From Paenibacillus sp. BJ-4 (GTDB lineage: Bacteria; Bacillota; Bacilli; Paenibacillales; Paenibacillaceae), in assembly GCF_020404765.1 (NCBI RefSeq), contig NZ_JAIVEM010000014.1, forward strand, positions 33,022-97,021: 64,000 nt of DNA. The letters are read 5' to 3'. Positions 25,762-35,443 of this stretch are shown in pieces; within the stretch, counting starts at the first letter, position 1, and the number at the start of each line of letters is the position of its first letter. A program made the position numbers and the translations under genes. The notes under the pieces are model-generated. The model had not been told where the DNA came from. It was given only the letters and a program-made list of their open reading frames with translations, and ran no database searches.

Positions 25762-27654
25762 ATGAAACCGGATTTGCGTACTGTGCTGAATCGTGAACTT
25801 ATTGTCGGAGACGGCGCAATGGGGACTTTTTTGTACCAGCTGGGATTTCCAGTAAATACTTCTTACGAAGAGTTGAATATTACTTCACCTGACGTTATAG
25901 CAGATGTGCATAGTCAATATTTAAATGCAGGAGCACGATTGCTGGAGACCAATACATTCTCTGCAAATGATTATAAGCTGGCCCGGTTTGGCCTGGAATC
26001 CAGGGTGGAAGAGATCAATCGTGCGGGGGTAAGAATTGCCCGAGCAGCGGCCGGGCCTGAACATTATGTGGTGGGTGCGGTAGGCTCCATATGCGGGGGC
26101 AAACGGCTTAACATATCCAAGCTGGAGCTAGCTCGAAACTATGACCAGCAGATTAATGCTCTTCTCTCCGAAGGAGTAGACGGCATTTTGTGCGAAACGT
26201 TTTATTCACTGGATGAAATGCGGATTGCGCTTCATGGTGTACGTAAATATAGTGACATTCCGGTAATCTGTCAGTTTGCGGTCGACCAGGTTGGGCGCAC
26301 ACAGGATGGTTTTTTAGTAGCAGAAGCTTTTTCGGTGTTGCGTGATGAGGGTGCGGACATTCTTGGATTTAACTGTCATTCAGGTCCACAGGGGATTATG
26401 AGTGTAATGGAGCAGCTGGAAGGCCCCTTGTCGGTGCCGCTGTCCGTATATCCTAATGCGGGTCTCGCAGATTATGTGGATGGTCATTATGTATACGGTG
26501 CAACACCTGAATATTTTGGGGAATGCGCCGCGTCCTTCGTGGATCTGGGAACGAGGCTGATCGGCGGATGCTGCGGAACTACACCAGACCATATTGCGGC
26601 GATTTCCAAAGCTTTGAGTGGCTTGCAGCCGCCTCCGCTGGCTCCAAAAGAAGTATTGTTAAACGAGTCAATTCACGTCGCTGAACCAGAGCCGATTGCA
26701 GATGAAGGGGAACGTGGAAATGGCAGATTTGCCAGCAAGCCCAACATTGTGGATATGGTTAAGGAACGGCATACGGTCATTGTAGAGCTTGATCCTCCAC
26801 GTGATCTGGACATTACACGGTTTATGCAAGGTGCGCATGCATTGAAAAAAGCCGGGGCCGACGCGCTTACGCTGGCCGACAATTCACTTGCCGTTACGCG
26901 GATGAGCAACATGGCGCTTGGGCATTTGGTCAGCATAGAAACGGGGTTGCGCCCATTAATCCATATTGCTTGTCGTGACCGCAATTTGATTGGTACTCAG
27001 TCTCATATGATGGGTTTTGACGCGCTGGGCATTGACCATGTACTAGCGGTTACTGGAGATCCGGCACGATTCGGTGATTTGCCGGGTGCCAGCTCGGTGT
27101 ATGATATGACTTCTTTTGAAATTATACGTATGATCAAGCAATTAAACGATGGTGTTGCATTTTCTGGTAAGCCACTAAAGCAAAAGGCTAATTTTGTGGT
27201 AGGTGCCGCATTTAATCCCAATGTCAAGCATTTGGGTAAAGCTGTGCAGCGGCTGGAAAAGAAAATTGCCTCCGGAGCTGATTATATTATGACCCAGCCC
27301 GTCTACGACCGTGAGCTTATCGTAGCCATCGCGGAAGAGACACGGCATTTGGATGTCCCGATTTTTATCGGTATTATGCCGCTGGCTAGCGGGCGGAATG
27401 CAGAATACCTGCACAATGAAGTACCCGGCATTCAGTTGTCGGATGAGGTGCGTGCACGTATGTCTGGTCTGGAGGGTCCGGAAGGACGAGCAATGGGGGT
27501 GTCCATTGCCAAGGAACTGCTTGATACGGCGATGGAGCATTTTAATGGAATCTATTTAATGACTCCATTTATGTTCTATGAAATGACGGCAGAGCTGACT
27601 TCTTATGTATGGCAAAAATCCGGCCGCGCACTGGCCCCCTTGTTTCGACTATAA
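25762..27654 (+). CDS. Bifunctional homocysteine S-methyltransferase / methylenetetrahydrofolate reductase (YitJ type)
   Basis: 630 residues. Residues ~1-290 are the Zn-dependent homocysteine methyltransferase domain: VGDGAMGTFLYQLG, FNCHSGPQG (first Zn Cys) and GGCCGTTPDHI (Cys pair). Residues ~330-610 are the MTHFR barrel: VELDPPRDLD, LTLADNSLAVTRMS, AVTGDPARFGD and DYIMTQPVYD. Together they join methyl-group supply and methionine regeneration. In B. subtilis yitJ has a SAM riboswitch. The 75 bases between the preceding terminator and this start are too short for one, so regulation must differ. GGAGCGGAGG precedes the ATG. Confidence 0.94.
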   Translation: MKPDLRTVLNRELIVGDGAMGTFLYQLGFPVNTSYEELNITSPDVIADVHSQYLNAGARLLETNTFSANDYKLARFGLESRVEEINRAGVRIARAAAGPEHYVVGAVGSICGGKRLNISKLELARNYDQQINALLSEGVDGILCETFYSLDEMRIALHGVRKYSDIPVICQFAVDQVGRTQDGFLVAEAFSVLRDEGADILGFNCHSGPQGIMSVMEQLEGPLSVPLSVYPNAGLADYVDGHYVYGATPEYFGECAASFVDLGTRLIGGCCGTTPDHIAAISKALSGLQPPPLAPKEVLLNESIHVAEPEPIADEGERGNGRFASKPNIVDMVKERHTVIVELDPPRDLDITRFMQGAHALKKAGADALTLADNSLAVTRMSNMALGHLVSIETGLRPLIHIACRDRNLIGTQSHMMGFDALGIDHVLAVTGDPARFGDLPGASSVYDMTSFEIIRMIKQLNDGVAFSGKPLKQKANFVVGAAFNPNVKHLGKAVQRLEKKIASGADYIMTQPVYDRELIVAIAEETRHLDVPIFIGIMPLASGRNAEYLHNEVPGIQLSDEVRARMSGLEGPEGRAMGVSIAKELLDTAMEHFNGIYLMTPFMFYEMTAELTSYVWQKSGRALAPLFRL

Positions 27655-27689
27655 TAATCAATTACAATAGTAAAATGGATGTGATGCCG

Positions 27690-28577
27690 ATGTCATTGAG
27701 TATGACCGGATACGGTCAAGCCATCTTTCATTATGAAGGCTATAAAGTGCGTTTGGAACTGAAATCGGTGAATCACCGCTATTGCGAAGTGATGATGAGG
27801 ATTCCGCGCGAATGGACACGTTTTGAAGATGGCTTGAGAAGAACGGTTCAGCAGCAGATTAAGCGCGGTCGTGTCGATGTCTTCATCCATAGGGAACGTG
27901 ATGAAGAACAGATACCCGTCGCACGGTTGAATGACACTGTGGTGCAGGCATACCTGCATGCAGCGGAGCAGCTGGCGGATCGTTATGGCGTGAAAGGAAC
28001 ATTAGGTATAAGTGACATTCTTGCTTTGCCTGACGTTCTGGGTGAGCCTGGAGAGGCTTGCAATGGAGACGAAGAGGGCTGGGAAGAACAGCTACAGCGA
28101 GCCTTACATGAAGCTTTGCGGGGTTTGCTGGAGATGAGAAAGCGAGAAGGCGGGTATTTGGCGCAAGATGTTGAATCCCGCATTTTGCATCTGGAATCCC
28201 TGCATCATGAAATGACGGTGCTGGCTCCTCATGTTGTGAGCGACTACCGTAACAGGCTAAAAAACAGGCTTAAAGAGCTTCAGGACGGTTCATTTACGCT
28301 TGATGAGCATAAGTTCGGAATGGAGATTGCTTTATTCGCGGATCGTAGCAATATTGATGAGGAGCTTACCCGGCTTCAAAGTCACTTTGGGCAATGCAAG
28401 GGGTTGCTGTTGTCGGACGAGCCGGCCGGCCGCAAATTAGACTTTTTAATCCAGGAAATGAACAGGGAAGTTAACACGATCGGCTCCAAGGCTAATCATC
28501 TCACATTGGTTAATTTGGTCGTCGAGATGAAAGCAGAGCTTGAAAAAATTCGTGAGCAGGCTGCGAATATTGAGTAG
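27690..28577 (+). CDS. yloC: YicC/YloC-family endoribonuclease
   Basis: 295 residues from the ATG at 27690, giving the canonical N-terminus MSLSMTGYGQA. YicC proteins are endoribonucleases affecting stress-related RNAs. Conserved blocks are LELKSVNHRYCEVMMRIPRE near residue 25, RGRVDVFI near 58, and the C-terminal DUF1732 part ending GRKLDFLIQEMNREVNTIGSK. The GGATGTGAT site upstream is weak. The order yicC-remA-gmk-rpoZ-coaBC-priA matches B. subtilis. Confidence 0.92.
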   Translation: MSLSMTGYGQAIFHYEGYKVRLELKSVNHRYCEVMMRIPREWTRFEDGLRRTVQQQIKRGRVDVFIHRERDEEQIPVARLNDTVVQAYLHAAEQLADRYGVKGTLGISDILALPDVLGEPGEACNGDEEGWEEQLQRALHEALRGLLEMRKREGGYLAQDVESRILHLESLHHEMTVLAPHVVSDYRNRLKNRLKELQDGSFTLDEHKFGMEIALFADRSNIDEELTRLQSHFGQCKGLLLSDEPAGRKLDFLIQEMNREVNTIGSKANHLTLVNLVVEMKAELEKIREQAANIE

Positions 28578-28633
28578 CTACCTGGTAGCGGCACGGCTGC
28601 AATAGTCACATGTATAGGGGGAAAGACCTGAAT

Positions 28634-28894
28634 ATGGCAATCAAATTGATCAATATTGGCTTCGGCAATATCGTGTCGGCCAACCGAATTATCTCCATCG
28701 TCAGTCCGGAGTCTGCTCCGATCAAGCGGATTATACAGGAAGCCAGGGACCGTCATATGTTAATTGATGCTACCTATGGCCGCCGGACACGGGCTGTTAT
28801 TATTACGGACAGTGACCATGTAATCCTGTCTGCGGTGCAGCCGGAGACGGTCGCTCATCGCCTATCCACTAAAGATGATGATAATGACGAATAA
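28634..28894 (+). CDS. remA: RemA, extracellular matrix regulator
   Basis: 86-residue DNA-binding protein that in B. subtilis activates biofilm matrix operons. The N-terminus [20 protein letters not shown] and the segment [25 protein letters not shown] are diagnostic. The ATG at 28634 follows AGGGGGAAAG; a longer frame from 28610 has no supporting site. It lies directly before gmk, 14 bases apart. Confidence 0.95.
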   Translation: MAIKLINIGFGNIVSANRIISIVSPESAPIKRIIQEARDRHMLIDATYGRRTRAVIITDSDHVILSAVQPETVAHRLSTKDDDNDE

Positions 28895-28908
28895 AAATGG
28901 AGTGTACT

Positions 28909-29481
28909 ATGGCTAAGGGATTATTATTTGTGATATCCGGACCTTCGGGTGTTGGTAAAGGAACGGTAGGCAATGCGTTGCGTGAAAAACTGCCAGAAAT
29001 AACCTACTCTGTTTCTGCTACAACTCGAGCGCCTCGTGCGGGTGAACAAGATGGAGTAAACTATTTTTTTAAAACGCGTGAAGAATTTTTAGGTATGATT
29101 GAGCGGGATGAGATGCTGGAGTATGCTGAGTATGTGGGCAATTATTACGGTACTCCACGTGAATTTGTGGATCAGACGCTTGCACAGGGTAAAGATATTT
29201 TTCTGGAAATTGAGGTTCAGGGAGCGCTAAAGGTCAAAGAGAAGTTTCCTGAAGGCATTTTCATTTTCCTGCTTCCACCTTCGCTGGATGAATTAAAGGA
29301 CAGGATTCGGGGACGGGGTACAGAAACTCAGGCCACCATTGACCACCGCATGTCGGTAGCTGTGGATGAAATGAATCTGTTGCGTCACTATGATTATGCG
29401 GTTGTGAATGATGAGATTGATTTCGCTTGTAAACGAATAGAATCCATTATTATCGCCGAACATTGTAAGGTTCATCCATAA
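28909..29481 (+). CDS. gmk: Guanylate kinase
   Basis: Phosphorylates GMP to GDP with ATP. 190 residues. The P-loop [11 protein letters not shown] is near residue 10, the GMP-binding region [19 protein letters not shown] near 40, and the lid segment [15 protein letters not shown] near 135. The ATG at 28909 has GGAG 6 bases upstream; an in-frame ATG at 28897 would add four residues. Expected position between remA and rpoZ. Confidence 0.96.
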   Translation: MAKGLLFVISGPSGVGKGTVGNALREKLPEITYSVSATTRAPRAGEQDGVNYFFKTREEFLGMIERDEMLEYAEYVGNYYGTPREFVDQTLAQGKDIFLEIEVQGALKVKEKFPEGIFIFLLPPSLDELKDRIRGRGTETQATIDHRMSVAVDEMNLLRHYDYAVVNDEIDFACKRIESIIIAEHCKVHP

Positions 29482-29524
29482 ATCAGGACTTTACATATGC
29501 CAAGCGTACTTAAAGAGAAATAAC

Positions 29525-29574
29525 ACTGTATAAGCTGGGCTTGAAGGTGTACACTTGAGTACAGCTTATACAGT
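29525..29574. repeat. Perfect 13-bp inverted repeat upstream of rpoZ
   Basis: ACTGTATAAGCTG (29525-29537) pairs exactly with CAGCTTATACAGT (29562-29574); the 24-base loop holds an inner TGTACA palindrome. It is followed by CCCAAA, not T, so it is not a standard terminator. It lies in the 122-base gmk-rpoZ gap. Confidence 0.7.
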
Positions 29575-29603
29575 CCCAAAACTACATGAAGAGGTGTCTA
29601 TTC

Positions 29604-29804
29604 GTGCTGTATCCTTCCATTGATGAAATGATGAAAAAGGTTGATAGTAAATATTCGCTGGTTGTAGCGGCTTCACGCCGGGCCAGACAGTTGCGCGAGG
29701 GTGAGAAGACGACTCTGAAGAGCCCTAAATCACACAAACAGGTTGGAATAGCGTTGGAAGAGATCTACGCAGATCATCTTCTGCTTGAAAGCGGCGAAGA
29801 ATAA
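29604..29804 (+). CDS. rpoZ: RNA polymerase omega subunit
   Basis: 66 residues from GTG at 29604, with GAAGAGGTG upstream. [29 protein letters not shown] is the omega signature: it latches the beta-prime C-terminus during polymerase assembly. In-frame ATG at 29586 is less likely, as it overlaps the Shine-Dalgarno region. Placed between gmk and coaBC as in B. subtilis. Confidence 0.95.
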   Translation: MLYPSIDEMMKKVDSKYSLVVAASRRARQLREGEKTTLKSPKSHKQVGIALEEIYADHLLLESGEE

Positions 29805-29850
29805 GAATTGTAGACAATCATTATAACCAGGCGCAATGCCAATTTCTTTG

Positions 29851-29875
29851 ACAACCGCAAGGTTGTTATTTTTTT
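29851..29875 (+). terminator. Short terminator between rpoZ and coaBC
   Basis: ACAACC GCAA GGTTGT, a 6-bp stem with a stable tetraloop, then TATTTTTTT. Confidence 0.6.
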
Positions 29876-29894
29876 CGGTCAGGGGGAGTTAACG

Positions 29895-31211
29895 ATGTTG
29901 AAGGGGAAAGTCATTATTCTTGGTATTACCGGCGGAATTGCTGCTTATAAAGGGGCTGCGCTGTGCAGTAAGTTGACGCAAAAGGGAGCCGACGTTCATG
30001 TGATTATGACAGCTTCCGCAAAGGAGTTTATTACCGAACTTACGTTGCAGTCGCTCTCTCGTAATCCGGTATACAGTGATACGTTTGATGAAAGAGAACC
30101 GTCCGTCGTATCCCATATCCATCTGGCAGATGCGGCCGATTTGGTGCTGGTTGCTCCTGCAACCGCCAATATCATCGGGAAAATGGCACATGGGCTTGCT
30201 GATGATATGCTGTCTACCACACTGCTGGTTACCACAGCTCCCATTATGGTGGCACCTGCGATGAATGTGCATATGTACACTCATCCGGCAGTCATGCAAA
30301 ACATGGAGACGCTCGTCTCACGCGGCGTGAAGATGATTGAGCCTGGTGAAGGATTACTAGCTTGTGGTTATGTTGGCAAAGGTCGCTTGGAGGAGCCGGA
30401 AACGATCGTGCAAACCATAGAGCGCTTTTTTGAACAGCAAGGTCAGGATAATAAAGGCCAAAGCAAGTCTGAGCCACGGTGGTTTGGTGGAGAATCTACG
30501 AAAAGTCAAGCGCCCGAGTCGCTTGTGAACGAGAATAACAATGAGAATGAAAAGCTGCTTTCAGGCAGAAAAATTATCGTGACTGCTGGAGGTACGATCG
30601 AGAGAATTGATCCGGTGCGTTATATTACGAACGATTCCTCCGGCAAGATGGGCTTTGCCATTGCAAAAGTAGCTCAGGAGATGGGTGCAGAGGTACATCT
30701 GATCGCTGCAAATACCAGCGCAGAGCCGCCTTCAGGGATTTCGCTTGAAAGAGTTCAGTCCGCTGAAGACATGTATGATGCTGTGTTGGGACAATGGGAA
30801 GCGTGTGATATGGTCGTGATGGCTGCCGCGGTTGCAGATTATCGACCGCGTGAGGTGGCTCAGACCAAGATCAAGAAGAAAGATAGCGTTATTACTCTGG
30901 AGTTAGTGAAGAACGTCGATATTCTGGAATCACTCGGACGCAGCAAAAAACATCAATTTTTAGTTGGGTTTGCGGCAGAAACCGAAAATATGGAGACGTA
31001 TGCGATAGATAAGCTGGAACGTAAAAATTGTGATCTGATCGCAGCAAACGATGTAACGGTTGAGGGGGCCGGCTTTGGCTCCGATAATAATGCTGTACAA
31101 ATTTATGACCGTAGCGGGATGGTAGAGCGCATTCCTGTACAGTCAAAGGAAGAAGTTGCGCGTAAGTTGCTAACGTTAGCTGCGGGACGCATGGGTGGGG
31201 TGTTGCATTAA
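29895..31211 (+). CDS. coaBC: Phosphopantothenoylcysteine decarboxylase / phosphopantothenate-cysteine ligase
   Basis: Bifunctional CoA-synthesis enzyme, 438 residues. CoaC flavoprotein domain (~1-180): GITGGIAAYKGAAL, AMNVHMYTHPAV, and the lid GLLACGYVGKGRLEE with the catalytic Cys. CoaB domain (~215-435): VTAGGTIERIDPVRYITNDSSGKMG and MAAAVADYRP. The linker near residues 180-215 is long, Asn/Glu/Gln-rich and apparently disordered. GGGGGAG precedes the ATG. The stop overlaps the priA ATG (TAATG). Confidence 0.96.
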   Translation: MLKGKVIILGITGGIAAYKGAALCSKLTQKGADVHVIMTASAKEFITELTLQSLSRNPVYSDTFDEREPSVVSHIHLADAADLVLVAPATANIIGKMAHGLADDMLSTTLLVTTAPIMVAPAMNVHMYTHPAVMQNMETLVSRGVKMIEPGEGLLACGYVGKGRLEEPETIVQTIERFFEQQGQDNKGQSKSEPRWFGGESTKSQAPESLVNENNNENEKLLSGRKIIVTAGGTIERIDPVRYITNDSSGKMGFAIAKVAQEMGAEVHLIAANTSAEPPSGISLERVQSAEDMYDAVLGQWEACDMVVMAAAVADYRPREVAQTKIKKKDSVITLELVKNVDILESLGRSKKHQFLVGFAAETENMETYAIDKLERKNCDLIAANDVTVEGAGFGSDNNAVQIYDRSGMVERIPVQSKEEVARKLLTLAAGRMGGVLH

Positions 31212-33832
31212 TGGAGACAGGCAATTTAGTTGCCAAGGTCATTGTCGATGTACCTGCCAAGGATACGGACCGTACCTTCGATTATCTGATACCGGATTCA
31301 ATGAGGCCTTGGATTGAGCCGGGTAGCCGGGTAGCTGTGCCGTTCGGTAAACGAACGGTGCAGGCTTTTGTCATTTCGGTAGTCCCTGCTAAGGAGCCGC
31401 CTAAATACCGGATGAGAGCGATTCAGGAGTTGCTGGATTTGGTACCGCCATTATCTCCCGATCTGGTAGAACTGGGGAAATGGATGAGTGAACGCTATGC
31501 CTGCAATCAAATCATGGCCCTGCAAGTGATGATTCCTACCGCGTTAAAGGGTAAAGCGGAGCGTTACATTTCTATTGCTGAACAGCATGCATATGCCAAT
31601 GCCTCGCCTGTTCATGCTATGCAGGACCCAGATTCCAATACGCATTTACAGCGTAGCATGCAGCCAGATCAGGACGAAGAGCTCGAATGGGCTCTTCTGA
31701 GCGATGACGGTATGAGCGATCCGACGGAGCGTCGGATTGTTAGCTTTATTCAGGAGAAGGAGCAAGTCCCTTTGCAGCAGCTTAGTCGCCGTTTTCCCGA
31801 GGAGGCGGAGGTTATTAAAGGACTTTTACGCCGGGGAGTGCTTCAGGAAAGTCAGGTTATTAAAGACAAGCTCAGCAAAAAGACCATGAAATCCGTTGAC
31901 TTGGCTATTAGTATAGACAAGGCTTCAGCAGCATTGGAGCAATTTTCTGCCAAAGCGCAGCGTCAGCGGGAGGTACTTGCTTTTTTGCTGGAACGTAGCG
32001 AGTTTCTGCCTCTGCCGCTGAAGGAAGTCCTGACCTCACTGAGTGTATCGGCTGCAACGGTCAAGGCGCTGGAGGATAAGGGCTATGTGATCCTGGAGGA
32101 TGTGGAAGTGTTCCGCGACCCGTATCGGGGCAGACATTTTAAGCCTACAAAGCCGTTGCCCCTCACAGCAGAGCAACAGTTGGTGTACGAACGAATTATT
32201 CGCCAGCTGGACATGCGTGAGCAAGGCGCATATTTATTGCATGGAGTTACAGGGAGCGGTAAGACGGAAGTCTATTTACAGACGATTCAGCGTTGTATCC
32301 ATCAGAATCGTCAAGCGATTGTACTCGTACCCGAAATATCGTTAACACCACAAATGGTAGAACGTTTCAAGGGACGGTTTGGCGATCAGGTGGCAGTAAT
32401 GCACAGCAGGCTGTCCGGTGGGGAGCGTTACGATGAGTGGCGGAAGATACGCGAAGGTCGTGTGAAGGTGGCGATTGGCGCCCGCTCGGCAGTATTTGCG
32501 CCTTTTCGTGATCTTGGACTCATTATCATGGACGAGGAGCACGAAACGTCTTATAAACAGGAAGAGACACCCAAATACCATGCGAGGGATGTAGCTATTC
32601 GCAGAGCTCATCAGCATGGAGCCGTCGTCATCCTGGGATCGGCTACACCGTCCCTGGAAAGTTACTATGCCGCTCGTTCACAAAGCAATGACGAATTTGC
32701 ACCGCTGCTGCTTGAAATGCCAACCCGCGCATTGGGGAACACGCTGCCTGAAGTTCATATCATGGATATGCGCGAGGAACTGCGTGCTGGCAACCGCTCC
32801 ATGTTCAGCCGCGCGCTGCATCAAGGAATCGCAGAGCGGTTGGAGCGTAAGGAACAGACGGTATTGCTGTTGAATCGGCGCGGACATTCCACATTCGTTA
32901 TGTGCCGCAGCTGCGGCTATGTAGCAGGTTGTCCGCATTGCGATATTTCGCTTACGTATCACCAGCGGTCGAACAATTTGCGTTGTCATTACTGTGGTTA
33001 TTCTGAGCCTGTCCCGCAGCTTTGTCCGGAATGTGGCAGTGAGCATATTCGCTACTTCGGCACAGGGACTCAGCGAGTGGAAGAAGAGCTGGCAAAGCTG
33101 TTTCCCGGTATACGTGTTGTCCGAATGGATGTGGATACAACAACAGAAAAAAACGCCCATGAAAAGCTGCTCAAGCAGTTTCGTGATAAAAAAGCCGATG
33201 TGTTGCTCGGTACCCAAATGGTAGCCAAAGGACTGGATTTTCCTGATGTGACGCTGGTTGGGGTTATCACTGCGGACTCGGCTCTTAATTTACCGGATTT
33301 TCGGGCTGCAGAAAAGACATTCCAGTTGTTAACACAGGTAGCTGGACGTGCTGGAAGGCATCAATTGCCAGGTGAAGTATTCGTACAATCCTATACTCCA
33401 GAGCATTATTCAGTGATTCACGCAAGTCGTCACGATTATGCTTCTTTTGTCAGGGAAGAATTGAAACATCGCCGCAATTTGCACTATCCACCGTATTGTC
33501 GCCTTATTTTGGTAACCTTTTCCCATGAACAGCTTCCGGTACTGGTCCGGCTGGCTGAGAACTATTCGGCAACCCTGCAGGGGCGAGCGAGACAACGGGG
33601 CTGGTTCGGGAATATGGATCGGCTGACATCGGATGTACTTGACATTTTAGGGCCTGTAGCTTCACCGATCTCGAGAATCAAGAATAGATACCGATTTCAA
33701 TGTATGGTAAAATGGCGTGGAAATATCGATGCGATTGGTCTGGCTCAGCAGGTAGCTGATGAAATGGCGGAATCCGCACAGGCCCAAAAGCTGCTGATTA
33801 GTCTGGATGTCGATCCGCAAATGCTAATGTAG
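31211..33832 (+). CDS. priA: Primosomal protein N' (replication restart helicase)
   Basis: Recognises stalled forks and loads the replicative helicase. 873 residues, longer than the usual ~730-800. 3'-DNA-binding domain ~1-105 (AKVIVDVPAKDTDRTFDYLIP). Helicase motifs GVTGSGKTEVY near residue 345, MDEEHETSYK near 440 and AGRAGRHQLPG near 715. Eight zinc-binding cysteines lie between ~563 and 612 in four CxxC pairs (CRSCGY, CPHC, CHYCGY, CPECGS). An acidic, Gln/His-rich insert near residues 120-165 accounts for part of the extra length. Overlaps coaBC by one base. Confidence 0.96.
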   Translation: METGNLVAKVIVDVPAKDTDRTFDYLIPDSMRPWIEPGSRVAVPFGKRTVQAFVISVVPAKEPPKYRMRAIQELLDLVPPLSPDLVELGKWMSERYACNQIMALQVMIPTALKGKAERYISIAEQHAYANASPVHAMQDPDSNTHLQRSMQPDQDEELEWALLSDDGMSDPTERRIVSFIQEKEQVPLQQLSRRFPEEAEVIKGLLRRGVLQESQVIKDKLSKKTMKSVDLAISIDKASAALEQFSAKAQRQREVLAFLLERSEFLPLPLKEVLTSLSVSAATVKALEDKGYVILEDVEVFRDPYRGRHFKPTKPLPLTAEQQLVYERIIRQLDMREQGAYLLHGVTGSGKTEVYLQTIQRCIHQNRQAIVLVPEISLTPQMVERFKGRFGDQVAVMHSRLSGGERYDEWRKIREGRVKVAIGARSAVFAPFRDLGLIIMDEEHETSYKQEETPKYHARDVAIRRAHQHGAVVILGSATPSLESYYAARSQSNDEFAPLLLEMPTRALGNTLPEVHIMDMREELRAGNRSMFSRALHQGIAERLERKEQTVLLLNRRGHSTFVMCRSCGYVAGCPHCDISLTYHQRSNNLRCHYCGYSEPVPQLCPECGSEHIRYFGTGTQRVEEELAKLFPGIRVVRMDVDTTTEKNAHEKLLKQFRDKKADVLLGTQMVAKGLDFPDVTLVGVITADSALNLPDFRAAEKTFQLLTQVAGRAGRHQLPGEVFVQSYTPEHYSVIHASRHDYASFVREELKHRRNLHYPPYCRLILVTFSHEQLPVLVRLAENYSATLQGRARQRGWFGNMDRLTSDVLDILGPVASPISRIKNRYRFQCMVKWRGNIDAIGLAQQVADEMAESAQAQKLLISLDVDPQMLM

Positions 33833-33964
33833 AGCAACCTGCGCAAAACTTATCGGCACAATTAATGCGGACAAGCGGTCCGTACATAGGATAATATAGC
33901 AGTCGCGTTTGTGATCATACAATTAAGTCTAAATGAAGGATAAAGAGGAAGGTGTTCTGTTGTT

Positions 33965-34462
33965 ATGTCAATTAGAATTATAGTGTTGGAGCCGGATGAT
34001 GTACTGCACAAAGTAGCCAAGGAGATTACTAAAGTTACACCTAACGTGCAGAAGCTGCTCGACGATATGGCAGATACGATGTATGAAGCGGAGGGAGTAG
34101 GTCTTGCCGCTCCGCAAGTAGGTATTTTAAAGCGTCTGATCGTCGTGGATGCCGGAGATGAGCATGGTTTGATTAAAATGATCAATCCAGAAATCGTGGC
34201 AGAGGAAGGAGAGCAATTGGGTCCTGAAGGTTGCCTGAGTATTCCAGGTCTGAACGGGGACGTGCGTCGTGCCGAGAAGGTTACAGTCAAGGGACTGGAC
34301 CGTGAGGGCAAGGCCATTACCGTTACAGCCACAGGATTGCTTTCTCGTGCTTTTCAGCATGAAATCGATCATTTGAATGGAGTTTTGTTCACAGATATTG
34401 CAGAAAAAGTATATGAGGTTGCACTGGAACAGCCAGGACCGAACCATCAGGCAGGGGAGTGA
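33965..34462 (+). CDS. def: Peptide deformylase
   Basis: Removes the formyl group from nascent N-formyl-Met. 165 residues. The three motifs are present: GVGLAAPQVG near residue 43, EGCLSIPG near 92 (Cys metal ligand) and QHEIDHLNG near 135 (HExxH-type). Works with the next gene fmt, whose ATG is 6 bases after this stop; the def-fmt-rsmB order is conserved. The upstream 132-base gap holds a CGGAC/GTCCG hairpin near 33870. Confidence 0.96.
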   Translation: MSIRIIVLEPDDVLHKVAKEITKVTPNVQKLLDDMADTMYEAEGVGLAAPQVGILKRLIVVDAGDEHGLIKMINPEIVAEEGEQLGPEGCLSIPGLNGDVRRAEKVTVKGLDREGKAITVTATGLLSRAFQHEIDHLNGVLFTDIAEKVYEVALEQPGPNHQAGE

Positions 34463-34468
34463 GGTTCG

Positions 34469-35443
34469 ATGAGTCAAGATATTCGTATTATCTTTATGGG
34501 TACACCGGAGTTTGCTGTGCCTTCGCTGAACATGCTGCTGGACAACGGTTACAATGTGGTCGGTGTGATTACCCAGCCAGATAAGCCGCAGGGGCGTAAA
34601 AAAATATTAATGTCTACACCAGTCAAGGAAGCGGCGGAGAAGCGCGGATTACCCGTGCTTCAACCGACCCGCCTGCGTCAGCCGGAAGCGGTGGCTCAGG
34701 TGGCGGAGCTGCGTCCGGATCTGATCGTAACCGCAGCTTATGGGCAAATTTTGCCTAAGTCCGTATTGGACCTGCCCCGTTTCGGCTGCCTGAACGTGCA
34801 TGGTTCGCTGCTTCCCCGTTATCGGGGAGGAGCACCGATTCAGCGTGCAATCATTAACGGTGAAACCGTTACGGGCGTGACACTGATGTATATGGCGGAA
34901 GGACTGGATACCGGTGATATGATATCACGGGTTGAGGTAGCTATTGAGCCGAAGGATACATCCGGTACGATCTTCCAGAAGCTGAGCGTGGCCGGAGCGA
35001 AGCTTTTACAGGGCGAACTGCCGAAGCTGCTGGCAGGACAATCGGAGCGTACACCGCAAAACGAGGATGAGGCTACCTATGCCCCGAACCTAAACCGCGA
35101 CGATGAGCGTATTCCGTGGGGTGACAGTGCACAGCAAATATACAACCGGATTCGCGGGCTTGTTCCCTTTTCCGGCGCATTTACGCTGTGGGAAGAAAAT
35201 GTGTTTAAAGTGTGGGCTGCTGAGCAGCCTTCCACTGAATGGGCTTCTATAAGTAATGAAGCTGACGTCTCCAATATTCCAGCGCCCGGAACGGTTCTTC
35301 AATTGAACGCCCGAGGCATTGAAGTACAGACAGGCAGCGGTACGATCTGGCTGACTCAGGTTCAACCGGCTGGGAAGAAGGTTATGGAAGCCGGGAACTT
35401 TGCACGCGGCGGACAAATGAAGCCAGGCGCGGTGCTCGTGTGA
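34469..35443 (+). CDS. fmt: Methionyl-tRNA formyltransferase
   Basis: Formylates Met-tRNA(fMet) using 10-formyl-THF for initiation. 324 residues, typical length. RIIFMGTPEFAVPSL at the N-terminus. NVHGSLLPRYRGGAPIQRAI near residue 110 carries the catalytic Asn-His, with the Asp in AEGLDTGDMI near 147. C-terminal OB-like tRNA-binding domain ~205-315. Shares 4 bases (GTGA) with rsmB. Confidence 0.97.
   Translation: MSQDIRIIFMGTPEFAVPSLNMLLDNGYNVVGVITQPDKPQGRKKILMSTPVKEAAEKRGLPVLQPTRLRQPEAVAQVAELRPDLIVTAAYGQILPKSVLDLPRFGCLNVHGSLLPRYRGGAPIQRAIINGETVTGVTLMYMAEGLDTGDMISRVEVAIEPKDTSGTIFQKLSVAGAKLLQGELPKLLAGQSERTPQNEDEATYAPNLNRDDERIPWGDSAQQIYNRIRGLVPFSGAFTLWEENVFKVWAAEQPSTEWASISNEADVSNIPAPGTVLQLNARGIEVQTGSGTIWLTQVQPAGKKVMEAGNFARGGQMKPGAVLV

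Noticed and set aside
29845..29880. TTGACA at 29848 as a coaBC promoter
   Set aside because: No -10 at suitable spacing; the bases are the arm of a hairpin terminator.
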